64,000 bases of DNA from NCBI RefSeq assembly GCF_000192225.1, contig NZ_GL872413.1, forward strand, positions 919,485-983,484. The letters are read 5' to 3'. Source of the stretch: Capnocytophaga sp. oral taxon 338 str. F0234 (lineage in GTDB: Bacteria; Bacteroidota; Bacteroidia; Flavobacteriales; Flavobacteriaceae). Made by a program: the position numbers and the translations under genes. The notes beneath the pieces are model-generated. The model did not search any database. It had not been told where the DNA came from and saw nothing but the letters and a program-made list of their open reading frames with translations. This document shows, one piece after another, positions 37,157 through 46,696 of this stretch (the first letter of the stretch is position 1; the number at the start of each line of letters is the position of its first letter).

Positions 37157-39160
37157 TCACTCTCCAAAGGCTCTTCGGATAAGGGCATCGGGGGTAGGCT
37201 CTTTTCCACGAAAGCGTTTGTAAAGGGTCATTTCCTTCTCACTACTACCTTTGCTGAGTACTTCTCTGCGGAAACGAGTAGCTACCTCAGTATTAAAAAT
37301 ACCTGCTTCTTTAAAGACTTCAAAAGCATCAGCATCTAGCACTTCCGACCATTTGTAACTATAATATCCTGCGCTATAGCCTCCACTAAAAATATGTGAA
37401 AAGGCGGGCGAAATACACATCGCTTCCACAGTTGGATAGAGTTGGGTTTCTTTGGTAACTGTTTGTTCGAAAGTACGAACATCTTCAAGGCGTTCCAAAT
37501 GAGGGTAGGTATGCCACGTCATATCTAAGAATCCGAAATTTAACTGACGCACACTTAAAAGTCCTTCCATAAAAACACCGGCTTCTTTTATTTTCTGTAC
37601 CCATTCTATGGGTAAAGGCTCACCTGTTTGATAATGTGTTGCAAAAAGGCGCAAGGTTTCTTCTTCATAACACCAATTTTCCATCAGCTGACTGGGAAGT
37701 TCTACAAAGTCGCGGGCTACATTAGTACCGCTTAGAGAAGGATACGTAACCTTAGAAAGCATACCGTGAAGAGCGTGCCCAAACTCGTGAAAGAGAGTTG
37801 TCAGTTCGTTGAAGGTGAGCAAGGAAGGAGCCGAAGCAGTAGGGCGCGTGAAGTTACACACTATGGAAATATGTGGACGCGAATCCTTCCCCTCAGTATC
37901 AGTGTATTGCTCTTTGTAAGAGGTCATCCACGCACCATTGCGTTTGCCTGTACGTGGAAAGAAATCGGTGTAGAAAAGGGCGAGATAATCTCCTTTATCA
38001 TCGGTTACTTTGTAGGTTTGTACTTCGGGGTGATACTTTTCTACCTCATCGGTAAGGGTGAAGTGCAAACCGTAGAGCTTATGTGCTACTGCAAACATTC
38101 CTTCCACTGCTTTATCCAAAGATAAGTAGGGTTTTAATAGAGAATCATCTATTTGATAGCGCTGTTGTTTCAATTTTTCGGCATAATAAGCAAAATCCCA
38201 TTGCTGAAAGTCATCAAGTCCTGAAAAGGCTTTTAGCTCTTCTAATTCTTTGATTGCTTGCGGTTTGGCTTTAGCTAAAAGTTTATTCAAGAAATCCATT
38301 ACCTTTTCTGATGTTTCTGCCATACGCTCTTCTAATACCAAAGAGGCATAATCGGGATAACCCAATAGTGAGGCGCGTTGGGCACGTAACTCAGCGATAC
38401 GCAACACATTGGCTTCGTTATTATAAGCACTATCACCTGCACAACGGCTATGATAGTCAATAAAAAGTTTACGGCGCAACTCACGGTTATTAGCATATTT
38501 CATCACGGCGGTATAGACAGGCAGGTCGAGGGTAATCACCCAGCCTTCTTTATGACGTTTTTTTGCTTCGGTAGCGAGCATCTCTAATACAAAGTCGGGC
38601 AGACCGCTGAGCTCTTCTTTATGGGTAATCACCCATTGGTAATGCTGTGTTTCAGCCAATACATTTTCTGAAAACTTCAGTTTGAGGCGCGCTAATTCCT
38701 TGTCAATTCTGCGCAAATGCTCTTTATCATTCGATGATAAATTTGCACCATTGCGAGTAAAACTCTTGTAAGTCTTTTCAAGTAGAGTATGTTGTTCTGG
38801 TGAAGCGGAAAGGTAATTGCGGGTTTTGTAAACTGCTTCAACACGTTTAAAAAGTGCTTCGTTCAAACGGATATCGTTGCTGTAATCGGTGAGCAGAGGC
38901 GAGATGCGTTGAGCTTCTGCTTGCAGGGTTTCGTTAGTTTCGGCACTGTTCAAGTTGAAGAACATCGCCGTAAGTCGGTCGAGTTCTAATCCCACATAAG
39001 CCAAAGGCTGTATTGTATTCATATAGGTAGGCACTTCTGGATTATGAGCAATAGTATCGATTTCTTTGAGGTTTTTGGCAATAGTTTTTTGGATGGCTGG
39101 TAGATAGTCGGTAGGAGCAAAGCGCGAAAAGGGCGCAGATTCATAAATAGTATCAAACAT
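37157..39160 (-). CDS. M3-family metallopeptidase (oligopeptidase A / Dcp type)
   Basis: 667 residues. The zinc motif FHEFGHALHGML lies near residue 455, with the substrate-binding GGYSAGYYSYKWSEVLDADAFEVF near 605. Cleaves short peptides in the cytoplasm or periplasm; no signal peptide is seen, so cytoplasmic oligopeptidase A-like activity is most likely. Codon use is richer in G and C than in the lpx genes downstream. Confidence 0.92.
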   Translation of the reverse strand: MFDTIYESAPFSRFAPTDYLPAIQKTIAKNLKEIDTIAHNPEVPTYMNTIQPLAYVGLELDRLTAMFFNLNSAETNETLQAEAQRISPLLTDYSNDIRLNEALFKRVEAVYKTRNYLSASPEQHTLLEKTYKSFTRNGANLSSNDKEHLRRIDKELARLKLKFSENVLAETQHYQWVITHKEELSGLPDFVLEMLATEAKKRHKEGWVITLDLPVYTAVMKYANNRELRRKLFIDYHSRCAGDSAYNNEANVLRIAELRAQRASLLGYPDYASLVLEERMAETSEKVMDFLNKLLAKAKPQAIKELEELKAFSGLDDFQQWDFAYYAEKLKQQRYQIDDSLLKPYLSLDKAVEGMFAVAHKLYGLHFTLTDEVEKYHPEVQTYKVTDDKGDYLALFYTDFFPRTGKRNGAWMTSYKEQYTDTEGKDSRPHISIVCNFTRPTASAPSLLTFNELTTLFHEFGHALHGMLSKVTYPSLSGTNVARDFVELPSQLMENWCYEEETLRLFATHYQTGEPLPIEWVQKIKEAGVFMEGLLSVRQLNFGFLDMTWHTYPHLERLEDVRTFEQTVTKETQLYPTVEAMCISPAFSHIFSGGYSAGYYSYKWSEVLDADAFEVFKEAGIFNTEVATRFRREVLSKGSSEKEMTLYKRFRGKEPTPDALIRRAFGE

Positions 39161-39354
39161 AACAGTGACTTTTTAGTTTTGAGTTTCTTGTGTTAAGCTA
39201 TAAATTCTTTTTGGCAAGAGAACTTTAAGAATAAAGAAATTATGCAGAGATAAGAAAATAGAGATGCAATAATTTACATCTCTTAAGTAAAAAATAGTTA
39301 TTTAATAGTTGTTGGTTGTCAGCAATGAAAAGTAAAAAACTTTAAATCTTAGGA

Positions 39355-40164
39355 CTAAAAATTCTCCTCATTATCATCAGGAGTAATACCTGCATAACCC
39401 TTCATAATACCGTGCTGGGATTTACGAACAAATTGTAAGATTTCATCTCTTTCTAAAGTAGCTTCCATTTCAGCTTCTATATAATCTAAGGCGTGAGAAG
39501 TGCTGAGTTTCTTTTGGAAGAGAACACGATAGATATTCTGAATTTCACGAATTTTTTCGGTGGAGAAGCCTCGACGGTGTAGCCCAATAGAGTTGACTCC
39601 TACATAAGAGAGTGGGTTACGGGCGGCTTTGACATACGGAGGAACATCTTTACCTACTAAGGAGCCCCCAGTAACAAAAGCATAGCTTCCGATAGAGCAG
39701 AACTGATATACAGCCGTCATACCTGCCATCACGGCACAATCACCCACAGTAACATGCCCCGCGAGGGTGGTACCATTGGAGAAAATGCAATTGTCCCCAA
39801 CAATACAATCATGTGCGATGTGGGAGTAGGCCATAATAAGACAATTATTACCCACAACAGTACGCATACGATCCACTGTTCCTTTGTTAATCGTAACACA
39901 CTCTCGAATAGTGGTGTTGTTCCCAATAAGGGTAGTGGTTTCTTCCCCTTTGTACTTGAGGTCTTGGGGAATTGCTGAGATGACTGCACCAGGAAAAATT
40001 TTACAATTTTTTCCTATACGAGCCCCTTCCATGATAGTTACATTAGGTCCTATCCAAGTGCCTTCTCCTATTTCTACATTCTTACATATAGTAGTAAAAG
40101 GCTCCACTACTACATTTTGAGCAATTTTGGCTTCGGGGTGTATATTGACTAAGGGATACATCAT
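39355..40164 (-). CDS. lpxA: UDP-N-acetylglucosamine O-acyltransferase
   Basis: Left-handed beta-helix acyltransferase, 269 residues, first step of lipid A synthesis. Hexapeptide repeats run through residues 1-190 (IGEGTWIGPNVTIMEGARIGKNC), catalytic His in SHIAHDCIVGDNC, and the C-terminal helical domain begins at GLHRRGFS. The start may be either of two adjacent Met codons. Last gene of lpxD-lpxC/fabZ-lpxA, 3 nt after lpxC/fabZ. Confidence 0.95.
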   Translation of the reverse strand: MMYPLVNIHPEAKIAQNVVVEPFTTICKNVEIGEGTWIGPNVTIMEGARIGKNCKIFPGAVISAIPQDLKYKGEETTTLIGNNTTIRECVTINKGTVDRMRTVVGNNCLIMAYSHIAHDCIVGDNCIFSNGTTLAGHVTVGDCAVMAGMTAVYQFCSIGSYAFVTGGSLVGKDVPPYVKAARNPLSYVGVNSIGLHRRGFSTEKIREIQNIYRVLFQKKLSTSHALDYIEAEMEATLERDEILQFVRKSQHGIMKGYAGITPDDNEENF

Positions 40165-40167
40165 AAG

Positions 40168-41565
40168 TTATTGTTGATTATCGTCTCTTTTTACTATTTT
40201 AGCCATAAGTTCTCCTTCGGTTACTAATTTGCCATTTGCATAAGCATAGCCTTGCATGTGACAAATACCTCTACGGATAGGAGTGAGCAGTTCTAACTTG
40301 AAGATAAGAGTATCGCCAGGAAGTACAGGATTTTTGAATTTGACATTGTCAATCTTCATAAAGTAAGTCAAGTAGTTTTCAGGGTCGGGTACAGTACTGA
40401 GAATTAGTACACCCCCAGCCTGTGCCATGGCTTCTATTTGTAGAACACCAGGCATTACAGGAGCTCCAGGAAAATGACCAACAAAGAAAGGCTCATTCAT
40501 AGTTATGTTCTTGGTAGCAATTACATGCTTGTCAGAAAGTTCAAATACTTTATCCACCAAAAGCATAGGGGGACGGTGGGGAAGGAGCTTCATAATACCC
40601 ACGGTATCAATCAGAGGAACTTGGTTAATATCCACTTTAGGAATATCATTTTTGCGTTCATTGGCGATGATTTTTGAGAGTTTCTTAGCGAACTGTGTAT
40701 TAGTAAAATGTCCTGGTTTGTTAGCTATTACTTTTCCACGGATATGAACTCCTACAAGAGCTAGGTCTCCTACTACGTCCAAAAGTTTATGACGTGCTGC
40801 TTCATTGGAGTAGTGGAGAGTGATGTTATCCAGTACACCATTAGGTTTTACAGTAACATTATCTCGGTTAAATACTTTCTTAAGCTTTTCCATTGTTTCA
40901 AAGGAGGGCTCTTTATCTACATAGATGATAGCATTGTTAAGATCTCCTCCTTTTATGAGTCCTTTGTCTAGAAGAATCTCTAATTCATGTAAAAAGCTGA
41001 AGGTGCGAGCACTAGCTATTTCATTTTTGAATTCAGAAATATTGTTCATATAGGCATTTTGAGTACCTAATATTTTAGTACCAAAATCCACCATGGTGGT
41101 AACCTGGTATTCTTCAGCAGGGATAATAGTAATTTCAGAGCCTGTTTCTTCGTTTCTGTAAGAAATGACCTCACGAACAATGTATTCATTACGTTCTGCC
41201 TCTTGTGCTATGATACCTACTTTTTCAATAGCCTCCACAAAATATTTAGCAGAGCCATCCATAATAGGAGGTTCAGGAGCATTTAATTCAATGATAACAT
41301 TATCTAAGTTCATTCCTACTAATGAAGCAAGAATATGCTCACATGTTTGTATTTTTACACCTTTTTTTTCCAGAACAGTACCTCGTTCAGTACTGATTAC
41401 ATAATTTGCATCGGCTTCTATAACAGGATTTCCCTCCAAATCTACCCGCACAAATACATATCCTGTATCTACAGGGGCAGGTTTAAGAGTTAGTGTTACA
41501 TCTTTTCCAGTGTGTAGCCCTTTTCCTTGTAAAGTAATAGGGCTGGCTAATGTATGTTGTTTCAC
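40168..41565 (-). CDS. lpxC-fabZ: Bifunctional LpxC deacetylase / FabZ dehydratase
   Basis: 465 residues. Residues 1-305 are LpxC, the zinc-dependent UDP-3-O-acyl-GlcNAc deacetylase and committed step of lipid A (GLHTGKD, CEHILASLVGM, PIMDGSAKYFVEAI, HKLLDVVGDLALVG). Residues about 315-465 are FabZ, the 3-hydroxyacyl-ACP dehydratase (LPHRPPMLLVDKV, GHFPGAPVMPGVLQIEAMAQAGG). The fusion is known from Bacteroidetes and ties lipid A to fatty-acid synthesis, two steps competing for the same acyl-ACP. Confidence 0.96.
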   Translation of the reverse strand: MKQHTLASPITLQGKGLHTGKDVTLTLKPAPVDTGYVFVRVDLEGNPVIEADANYVISTERGTVLEKKGVKIQTCEHILASLVGMNLDNVIIELNAPEPPIMDGSAKYFVEAIEKVGIIAQEAERNEYIVREVISYRNEETGSEITIIPAEEYQVTTMVDFGTKILGTQNAYMNNISEFKNEIASARTFSFLHELEILLDKGLIKGGDLNNAIIYVDKEPSFETMEKLKKVFNRDNVTVKPNGVLDNITLHYSNEAARHKLLDVVGDLALVGVHIRGKVIANKPGHFTNTQFAKKLSKIIANERKNDIPKVDINQVPLIDTVGIMKLLPHRPPMLLVDKVFELSDKHVIATKNITMNEPFFVGHFPGAPVMPGVLQIEAMAQAGGVLILSTVPDPENYLTYFMKIDNVKFKNPVLPGDTLIFKLELLTPIRRGICHMQGYAYANGKLVTEGELMAKIVKRDDNQQ

Positions 41566-41602
41566 AAGATATATATTTTAAATTACGTAATTTTAATGTA
41601 TA

Positions 41603-42637
41603 CTATTTTTCGTCAAGTTTCTTTTCCAATTCATCAATTCTTTTGAGTAATTCAGGTAGTTTCCTAAATACTACATAAGATTTATTGTAATTCATATAAG
41701 TAAATGCGGGAGATCCTTGTATGGCTTCATTATCCTTTACATTGCGCCCAATACCTGATTGAGCCTGAATCCTAACATTATTACCAATAGTAAAATGCCC
41801 AGCAATACCTACCTGACCACCTATTACACAATGGGAACCAATCTTACTAGAACCCGCTACTCCAGTCTGTGAAGCTATGACTGTATTTTCTCCTATCTCT
41901 ACATTGTGAGCAATTTGTACTAGATTGTCTATTTTTACACCTTTGCGGATAAGAGTAGAACCCATGGTAGCACGGTCTATAGTGGCATTAGCACCTATTT
42001 CTACATTGTCCTCCAACACCACATTCCCTATTTGAGGAATCTTTTTATAGGTACCATCTTCCTGAGGAGCAAAACCAAAACCATCTGCACCAATTACCGC
42101 ACCTGAATGAAGAATACAGTCCTTTCCTATAAGAGAATCTGCACAAATAGTTACTGCACTGAAGATAATAGTGTTATCAGCGATGGTCACATTATCGCCA
42201 ATGTTGACATTAGAATATATTTTTACATTGTTCCCTATTTTGCAATGTGCTCCAATATGGGTAAAAGCCCCTATGTACAAATTTTCTCCTAAGGAGGTAG
42301 AAGGATCAATAAATACAGGATTTTCTATACCTATTTTTGTAGCAATCCGTATCTGATTATAATATTCAAGTAACTGAGTAAAAGCAGAATAAGGATCAGG
42401 AACTCTAATGAGGGTTGATTTGATCTTATGTTCAGGATGAAAGTCATCTTTTACAATCACCACGGAAGCCTCTGTAGTATATATGAAGTGCCGATATTTT
42501 GGATTAGATAGAAAAGTAATAGCTCCTTGGCATCCTTCCTCTATTTTGGAAAGCTTATACACTTCTACCTCAGGATTACCAACGAGAGTTCCATTAAGTA
42601 TTTGGGCAATTTGGCTTGCTTTAATTTTATGTAACAT
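41603..42637 (-). CDS. lpxD: UDP-3-O-(3-hydroxyacyl)glucosamine N-acyltransferase
   Basis: 344 residues, third step of lipid A synthesis. N-terminal uridine-binding domain (1-100: GAITFLSNPKY), then hexapeptide repeats (SLIGKDCILHSGAVIGADGFGFAP) with the catalytic His in LVQIAHNVEIGENT and a C-terminal helix (KLPELLKRIDELEKKL). First gene of the lpx operon. A -7-like TATTTTTG is at 42718-42725 on the minus strand. Confidence 0.95.
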   Translation of the reverse strand: MLHKIKASQIAQILNGTLVGNPEVEVYKLSKIEEGCQGAITFLSNPKYRHFIYTTEASVVIVKDDFHPEHKIKSTLIRVPDPYSAFTQLLEYYNQIRIATKIGIENPVFIDPSTSLGENLYIGAFTHIGAHCKIGNNVKIYSNVNIGDNVTIADNTIIFSAVTICADSLIGKDCILHSGAVIGADGFGFAPQEDGTYKKIPQIGNVVLEDNVEIGANATIDRATMGSTLIRKGVKIDNLVQIAHNVEIGENTVIASQTGVAGSSKIGSHCVIGGQVGIAGHFTIGNNVRIQAQSGIGRNVKDNEAIQGSPAFTYMNYNKSYVVFRKLPELLKRIDELEKKLDEK

Positions 42638-42820
42638 AAAAACTTAAGTTCTTATAAAAGAGACTCCTACTCATAGAGAAAATATTTCCTCACTGAAAAG
42701 AGGCTCTTTTTATGGCACAAAAATAAAAAATATAATTTATATAACATGTATTTTTTATATAAATTTCTTCACATTTTTTGATTTTAAAAAAATGCTAAAA
42801 TAGAAAAATATTTTATATAT

Positions 42821-44038
42821 TTAAAAATCAGACGGATATAGGAGATATTTCCTCCTTATTTTTTTAAAAGTTTCTAGTTCCTTTTGCCAGTTTGCTTTTA
42901 TTTCTTTTTCGCTTTTATGTTGTAGAAGTTGTTCTCGCAAATTTTTATTACCTGCTAATTTATCAAACAAGGGGTTAAAAAAATTTATCTTTACTTCTGA
43001 AGTTTGATGGAATGCCTTGATAAGCCAAGAAAGATTCAGGGAGGACAGGGTAGGGGTATGACTGAGGTCTTCCCCATAACAGGTTTTCCCATTATATTTT
43101 GGATTTCTATCTCCTGTGTTTGGATGAGGAACAAAAGTAAAAGCAGTTTTCTCTAAGTAAGGAGAACCATATATTTGAAATTGCCACTGAGTACCTCTCC
43201 CCATACTAACATTTGTACCTTCAAAAAAGCATAAACTGGGGTAAAGATTTACAGCTGTTATATTGGGGAGATTAGGTGAGGGAGGAACTGGTAATGGGTA
43301 GATAGCGTTTCTATCATAACTTCTTAATGGAATAATTTTTATATTGCAATGGATCCCATTCTTTAGCCATTTTTCTCCATTAATCATTTGGGCATATTCG
43401 GCAATAGTCATACCATAAACCACAGGAACAGGATGCATACCTACAAAACTTTTATAGGAATTTTCTAACACAGCTCCATCAATATAATAGCCATTAGGAT
43501 TAGGACGATCAAGGATTACCAGAGGAATATAGTTTTCTGCACAAGCCTCCATAATGTAATGTAGAGTAGAGATATAAGTATAAAAGCGTGCTCCTACATC
43601 TTGTAGGTCAAAGAGCATAACTTCAATTCCTTTGAGTTGTTCTTTGGAAGGCTTTTTGTTTTTCCCATATAGGGAAATGATAGGGAGTTTTGTTTTAGGG
43701 TCAATATCATCTTTAATTACTTCTCCAGCATCAGCAGTGCCACGAAACCCATGTTCAGGGGCGAAAACCTTAGTAATATGTATTTTTTTAGACAAGAGAA
43801 AATCTACTAAGTGCTCATTTTGAGTAGTTATAATACTATCTTTTTGATAAATTATTTTCTGGATGATACTTGTGTGGTTGGTAACAACTCCTACACGTTT
43901 CCCTGTAAGCATAGGCAGATATTGGTAATATTGGCTTGCCCCTGTACCTACATACTCATATTTCTTAATAGAAATATTTTGTGAAGAAAGTCGTCCAAAA
44001 ATGCTTATAAATAATAAAAAAAGTGTAATTTTGCTCAT
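42821..44038 (-). CDS. namZ: Exo-beta-N-acetylmuramidase NamZ family (DUF1343)
   Basis: 405 residues with a signal peptide (cleavage about residue 20). DUF1343 signatures are plain: GKRVGVVTNHTS, FAPEHGFRGTADAGE, LFDLQDVGARFYTYISTLHY, LDRPNPNGYY and GMTIAEYAQMINGE. NamZ enzymes release terminal MurNAc from peptidoglycan pieces, serving cell-wall recycling; this matters in organisms such as Tannerella that use scavenged MurNAc. Divergent from the permease gene, with 20 bp between them. Confidence 0.9.
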   Translation of the reverse strand: MSKITLFLLFISIFGRLSSQNISIKKYEYVGTGASQYYQYLPMLTGKRVGVVTNHTSIIQKIIYQKDSIITTQNEHLVDFLLSKKIHITKVFAPEHGFRGTADAGEVIKDDIDPKTKLPIISLYGKNKKPSKEQLKGIEVMLFDLQDVGARFYTYISTLHYIMEACAENYIPLVILDRPNPNGYYIDGAVLENSYKSFVGMHPVPVVYGMTIAEYAQMINGEKWLKNGIHCNIKIIPLRSYDRNAIYPLPVPPSPNLPNITAVNLYPSLCFFEGTNVSMGRGTQWQFQIYGSPYLEKTAFTFVPHPNTGDRNPKYNGKTCYGEDLSHTPTLSSLNLSWLIKAFHQTSEVKINFFNPLFDKLAGNKNLREQLLQHKSEKEIKANWQKELETFKKIRRKYLLYPSDF

Positions 44039-44058
44039 TCTAAATTGCGTTTTTTATT

Positions 44059-45309
44059 TTGAATCTTGAATTTTTTATTGCTAATCGTCTTGTGAGAGAT
44101 TCGGGGAACAAAAGTAATATTTCTTCTCCAATTATCAAAATTGCTATTAGTGCCATCGCTCTAGGGGTGGTGATGATACTTATTGCTATAGCTACAGGAC
44201 GAGGCTTACAGGAGCGTATTCGGCAGAAGATAGCATCACTTAATGGGCATATCCAGATTTTTAATTATGACACTAATCGATCGGAAGTTTCAATAATTCC
44301 CATTTCTACGGAGGAAGATTTCTATAGGGATCCTCATTTTTTTAATCAGGAAGAGAAAAAAGTACTTCATATCCAATCGGTAATTACAAAAGGGGGAATT
44401 ATTCGTACAGAGAAAACATTTGAGGGTATTATAGCCAAGGGGGTAGGGAAGGATTTTGATTGGCAATATATGAAAGAATATCTAAAGAAAGGAAAACTCC
44501 CTAATTTTTCATTAGATACCATTAGTAATGAGGTGCTTATATCTGAATACTTAGCGAATCGATTAGAACTTTCAGTGGGGGATATCTGTAATACTTTTTT
44601 TCTTCGTGAGGATAATATAAGTATCCCTAATCAACGAAATTTTAGAATAGTAGGGATATATTCTTCTGGCTTTCAACAATTTGATGAAACTTATATTTTA
44701 GTGGATATTCGTCAATTACAAAAAATAAATAAATGGACTTCTAATCAGACGGGACTTTTTGAAGTCTTTATTAAAGATTTTGATCAAATGTCCTCTGTGG
44801 GAGAGTATGTTTATAATCATATTCCAGCAGAGTATGATTCACAAACTATTGCACAGAAGTATCCTACTATTTTTGATTGGTTTCATACTTTTGATCTTAA
44901 TATTATTATTATTATTAGTATTATGGTAATTGTAGGTGGGGTAAATATGATTACTGCTATTTTAGTCCTAATATTAGAGCGTACTCCTATGATTGGTATC
45001 CTCAAGGCTCTTGGGGCAACTAATTGGAATATCCGTAAGATATTTCTATATAATGCTGCTTATCTTATTGGTTTAGGATTATTCTGGGGAAATATAATAG
45101 GTATGGTTTTGCTTCTTATTCAATACTATTTTTCTCCACTGAAACTTGATCCTTCTATTTATTATGTTTCAGAAGTACCTATATATTTGCACGTAAGTTA
45201 TGTTGTAGTGCTCAATATAGGAATCCTTGTTATTTGTCTTTTGATGCTTTTGATCCCTTCTTATATAGTGAGTAAGATCTCTCCTATTAAAGCTATGAAA
45301 TTTGAATAA
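44059..45309 (+). CDS. LolC/LolE-type ABC transporter permease
   Basis: 416 residues with an N-terminal transmembrane helix (ISAIALGVVMILIAIATGRGLQ), a periplasmic MacB-like domain (about 50-265) and three C-terminal helices (FtsX domain, MIGILKALGATNWNIRKIFL). It should extract lipoproteins from the inner membrane with a LolD-type ATPase encoded elsewhere. The start appears to be TTG at 44059, giving MNLEFFIANRL; no in-frame ATG precedes it, and a -7 element TAATTTTG lies at 44026-44033 inside the 5' end of namZ. Confidence 0.86.
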   Translation: MNLEFFIANRLVRDSGNKSNISSPIIKIAISAIALGVVMILIAIATGRGLQERIRQKIASLNGHIQIFNYDTNRSEVSIIPISTEEDFYRDPHFFNQEEKKVLHIQSVITKGGIIRTEKTFEGIIAKGVGKDFDWQYMKEYLKKGKLPNFSLDTISNEVLISEYLANRLELSVGDICNTFFLREDNISIPNQRNFRIVGIYSSGFQQFDETYILVDIRQLQKINKWTSNQTGLFEVFIKDFDQMSSVGEYVYNHIPAEYDSQTIAQKYPTIFDWFHTFDLNIIIIISIMVIVGGVNMITAILVLILERTPMIGILKALGATNWNIRKIFLYNAAYLIGLGLFWGNIIGMVLLLIQYYFSPLKLDPSIYYVSEVPIYLHVSYVVVLNIGILVICLLMLLIPSYIVSKISPIKAMKFE

Positions 45310-45327
45310 CCTAATAATGTATTATAT

Positions 45328-45933
45328 ATGATTTCTGTTTATAAGCTAAAACCTAAATTTCAGCAGCTATTACACCCTCTGTTGGTATGGTTATACAAAA
45401 GGAAAGTTACGGCTAACCAGATTACCATAGTAGCAATTATGTTTTCCTTGGGGATTGGTATCCTCTTTTGGGAGGCATCGGTGATACCTCTTTTCTATTT
45501 GGTGCTGCCAATAGGGCTATTGATTAGGATGGTGCTCAATGCTCTTGACGGAATGATGGCGCGAGAGTTTGGACAAACTACCCGTCTGGGGGAAATTCTT
45601 AACGAGGTGGGTGATGTGCTCTCTGATGTGTTTATCTCCTTCCCTTTGTTAAAATACCACCCCAAGAGCCTTTACTTAGTGGTGACTTTTATCGTACTTA
45701 GTGTGCTCAATGAGTATGCTGGTATTATGGGCAAGGTATTAGGGGGACAAAGACGCTACGAGGGTCCTATGGGCAAGAGCGATCGTGCGCTGCTGATGGG
45801 TATCTATGGACTATTAGCCTACTTAGGAGTGGAGATACATGCTTATTCCCAGGTAATTTTTGCCATAGTAATCGTCTTACTTCTTGTAAGTACTTTTATT
45901 CGCTTAAAAAAAGGTTTTTATGGCACTCCATAA
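45328..45933 (+). CDS. CDP-alcohol phosphatidyltransferase family protein
   Basis: 201 residues, five or six transmembrane helices. The signature is LDGMMAREFG, then G-x-x-L-N-E-x-GD-x-x-SD, matching DG-x2-AR-x8-G-x3-D-x3-D with Asn-Glu ahead of the second Asp. It joins a CDP-activated lipid to an alcohol; the alcohol is unknown. First gene of a five-gene operon in which each gene overlaps the next; this one overlaps the CdsA gene by 14 nt. Confidence 0.9.
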   Translation: MISVYKLKPKFQQLLHPLLVWLYKRKVTANQITIVAIMFSLGIGILFWEASVIPLFYLVLPIGLLIRMVLNALDGMMAREFGQTTRLGEILNEVGDVLSDVFISFPLLKYHPKSLYLVVTFIVLSVLNEYAGIMGKVLGGQRRYEGPMGKSDRALLMGIYGLLAYLGVEIHAYSQVIFAIVIVLLLVSTFIRLKKGFYGTP

Positions 45934-46696
45934 CAAATATGCCGATGTGCCTCTTCGCATCAGAAGTTGGGGAGTGATTATCTGCGTTTTTGCAGTGGCT
46001 ATTTTCCACCCTTATGCCATGTGCCTCTTTACCTTATGGGTGAGCTTCCAAGCCCTTACGGAACTGGGCAGACTTTTTGGCTTCAATTCTACCTATTGGC
46101 GTATTGCCATTCCCTTGCTACAAGGACTCTTACTATGGGGCTGTCCCAACTACTCCGCCTACATGATAGGTGTTTGTACCTTAGTAGGGGTAACCCTTAT
46201 CCTGAGCCTTTGTCTACGGAAAATACCCTTAGGTTTGCCTCTTTCCTTGCTAATCGTTTTAGTAGCCTATCCTCATTTGACTTTCTTACGTATGGAGCCA
46301 CAAGGGGTACAGTGGGTGATTTTCTTGGTGGTGGTAACCGAACTTAATGATATCTTCCAATACCTCACAGGCAAGAGTTTAGGCAATCGAAAGATCTTAC
46401 CCAAGACAAGCCCTAATAAGACCATAGAAGGTTTTGTAGGAGGACTACTACTCACGCCGCTACTAAGTATGGGCTTAGGTCGCTTATTAGATCTTCCTAT
46501 TGCACTGCACACTTTAGCATTGTTAGGACTAACCCTTAGCTTCCTCGGCTTCTGGGGAGATGTATGTTTTTCCTACTTCAAGCGACGGGTAGGGGTAAAA
46601 GACACAAGTACCCTTATTCCCGGTCATGGTGGGCTCTTAGACCGTATAGATAGCCTATTGTTCAATTGTATTTGGTTTTACCTATGGATACGATGA
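45920..46696 (+). CDS. Phosphatidate cytidylyltransferase (CdsA family)
   Basis: 258 residues with about seven transmembrane helices and the CdsA signature SYFKRRVGVKDTSTLIPGHGG followed by LLDRIDS. Makes CDP-diacylglycerol from phosphatidate and CTP. As cells also need a housekeeping cdsA, this operon copy may feed the dedicated transferase encoded before it. Ends in an ATGA overlap with the patatin gene. Confidence 0.9.
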   Translation: MALHNKYADVPLRIRSWGVIICVFAVAIFHPYAMCLFTLWVSFQALTELGRLFGFNSTYWRIAIPLLQGLLLWGCPNYSAYMIGVCTLVGVTLILSLCLRKIPLGLPLSLLIVLVAYPHLTFLRMEPQGVQWVIFLVVVTELNDIFQYLTGKSLGNRKILPKTSPNKTIEGFVGGLLLTPLLSMGLGRLLDLPIALHTLALLGLTLSFLGFWGDVCFSYFKRRVGVKDTSTLIPGHGGLLDRIDSLLFNCIWFYLWIR

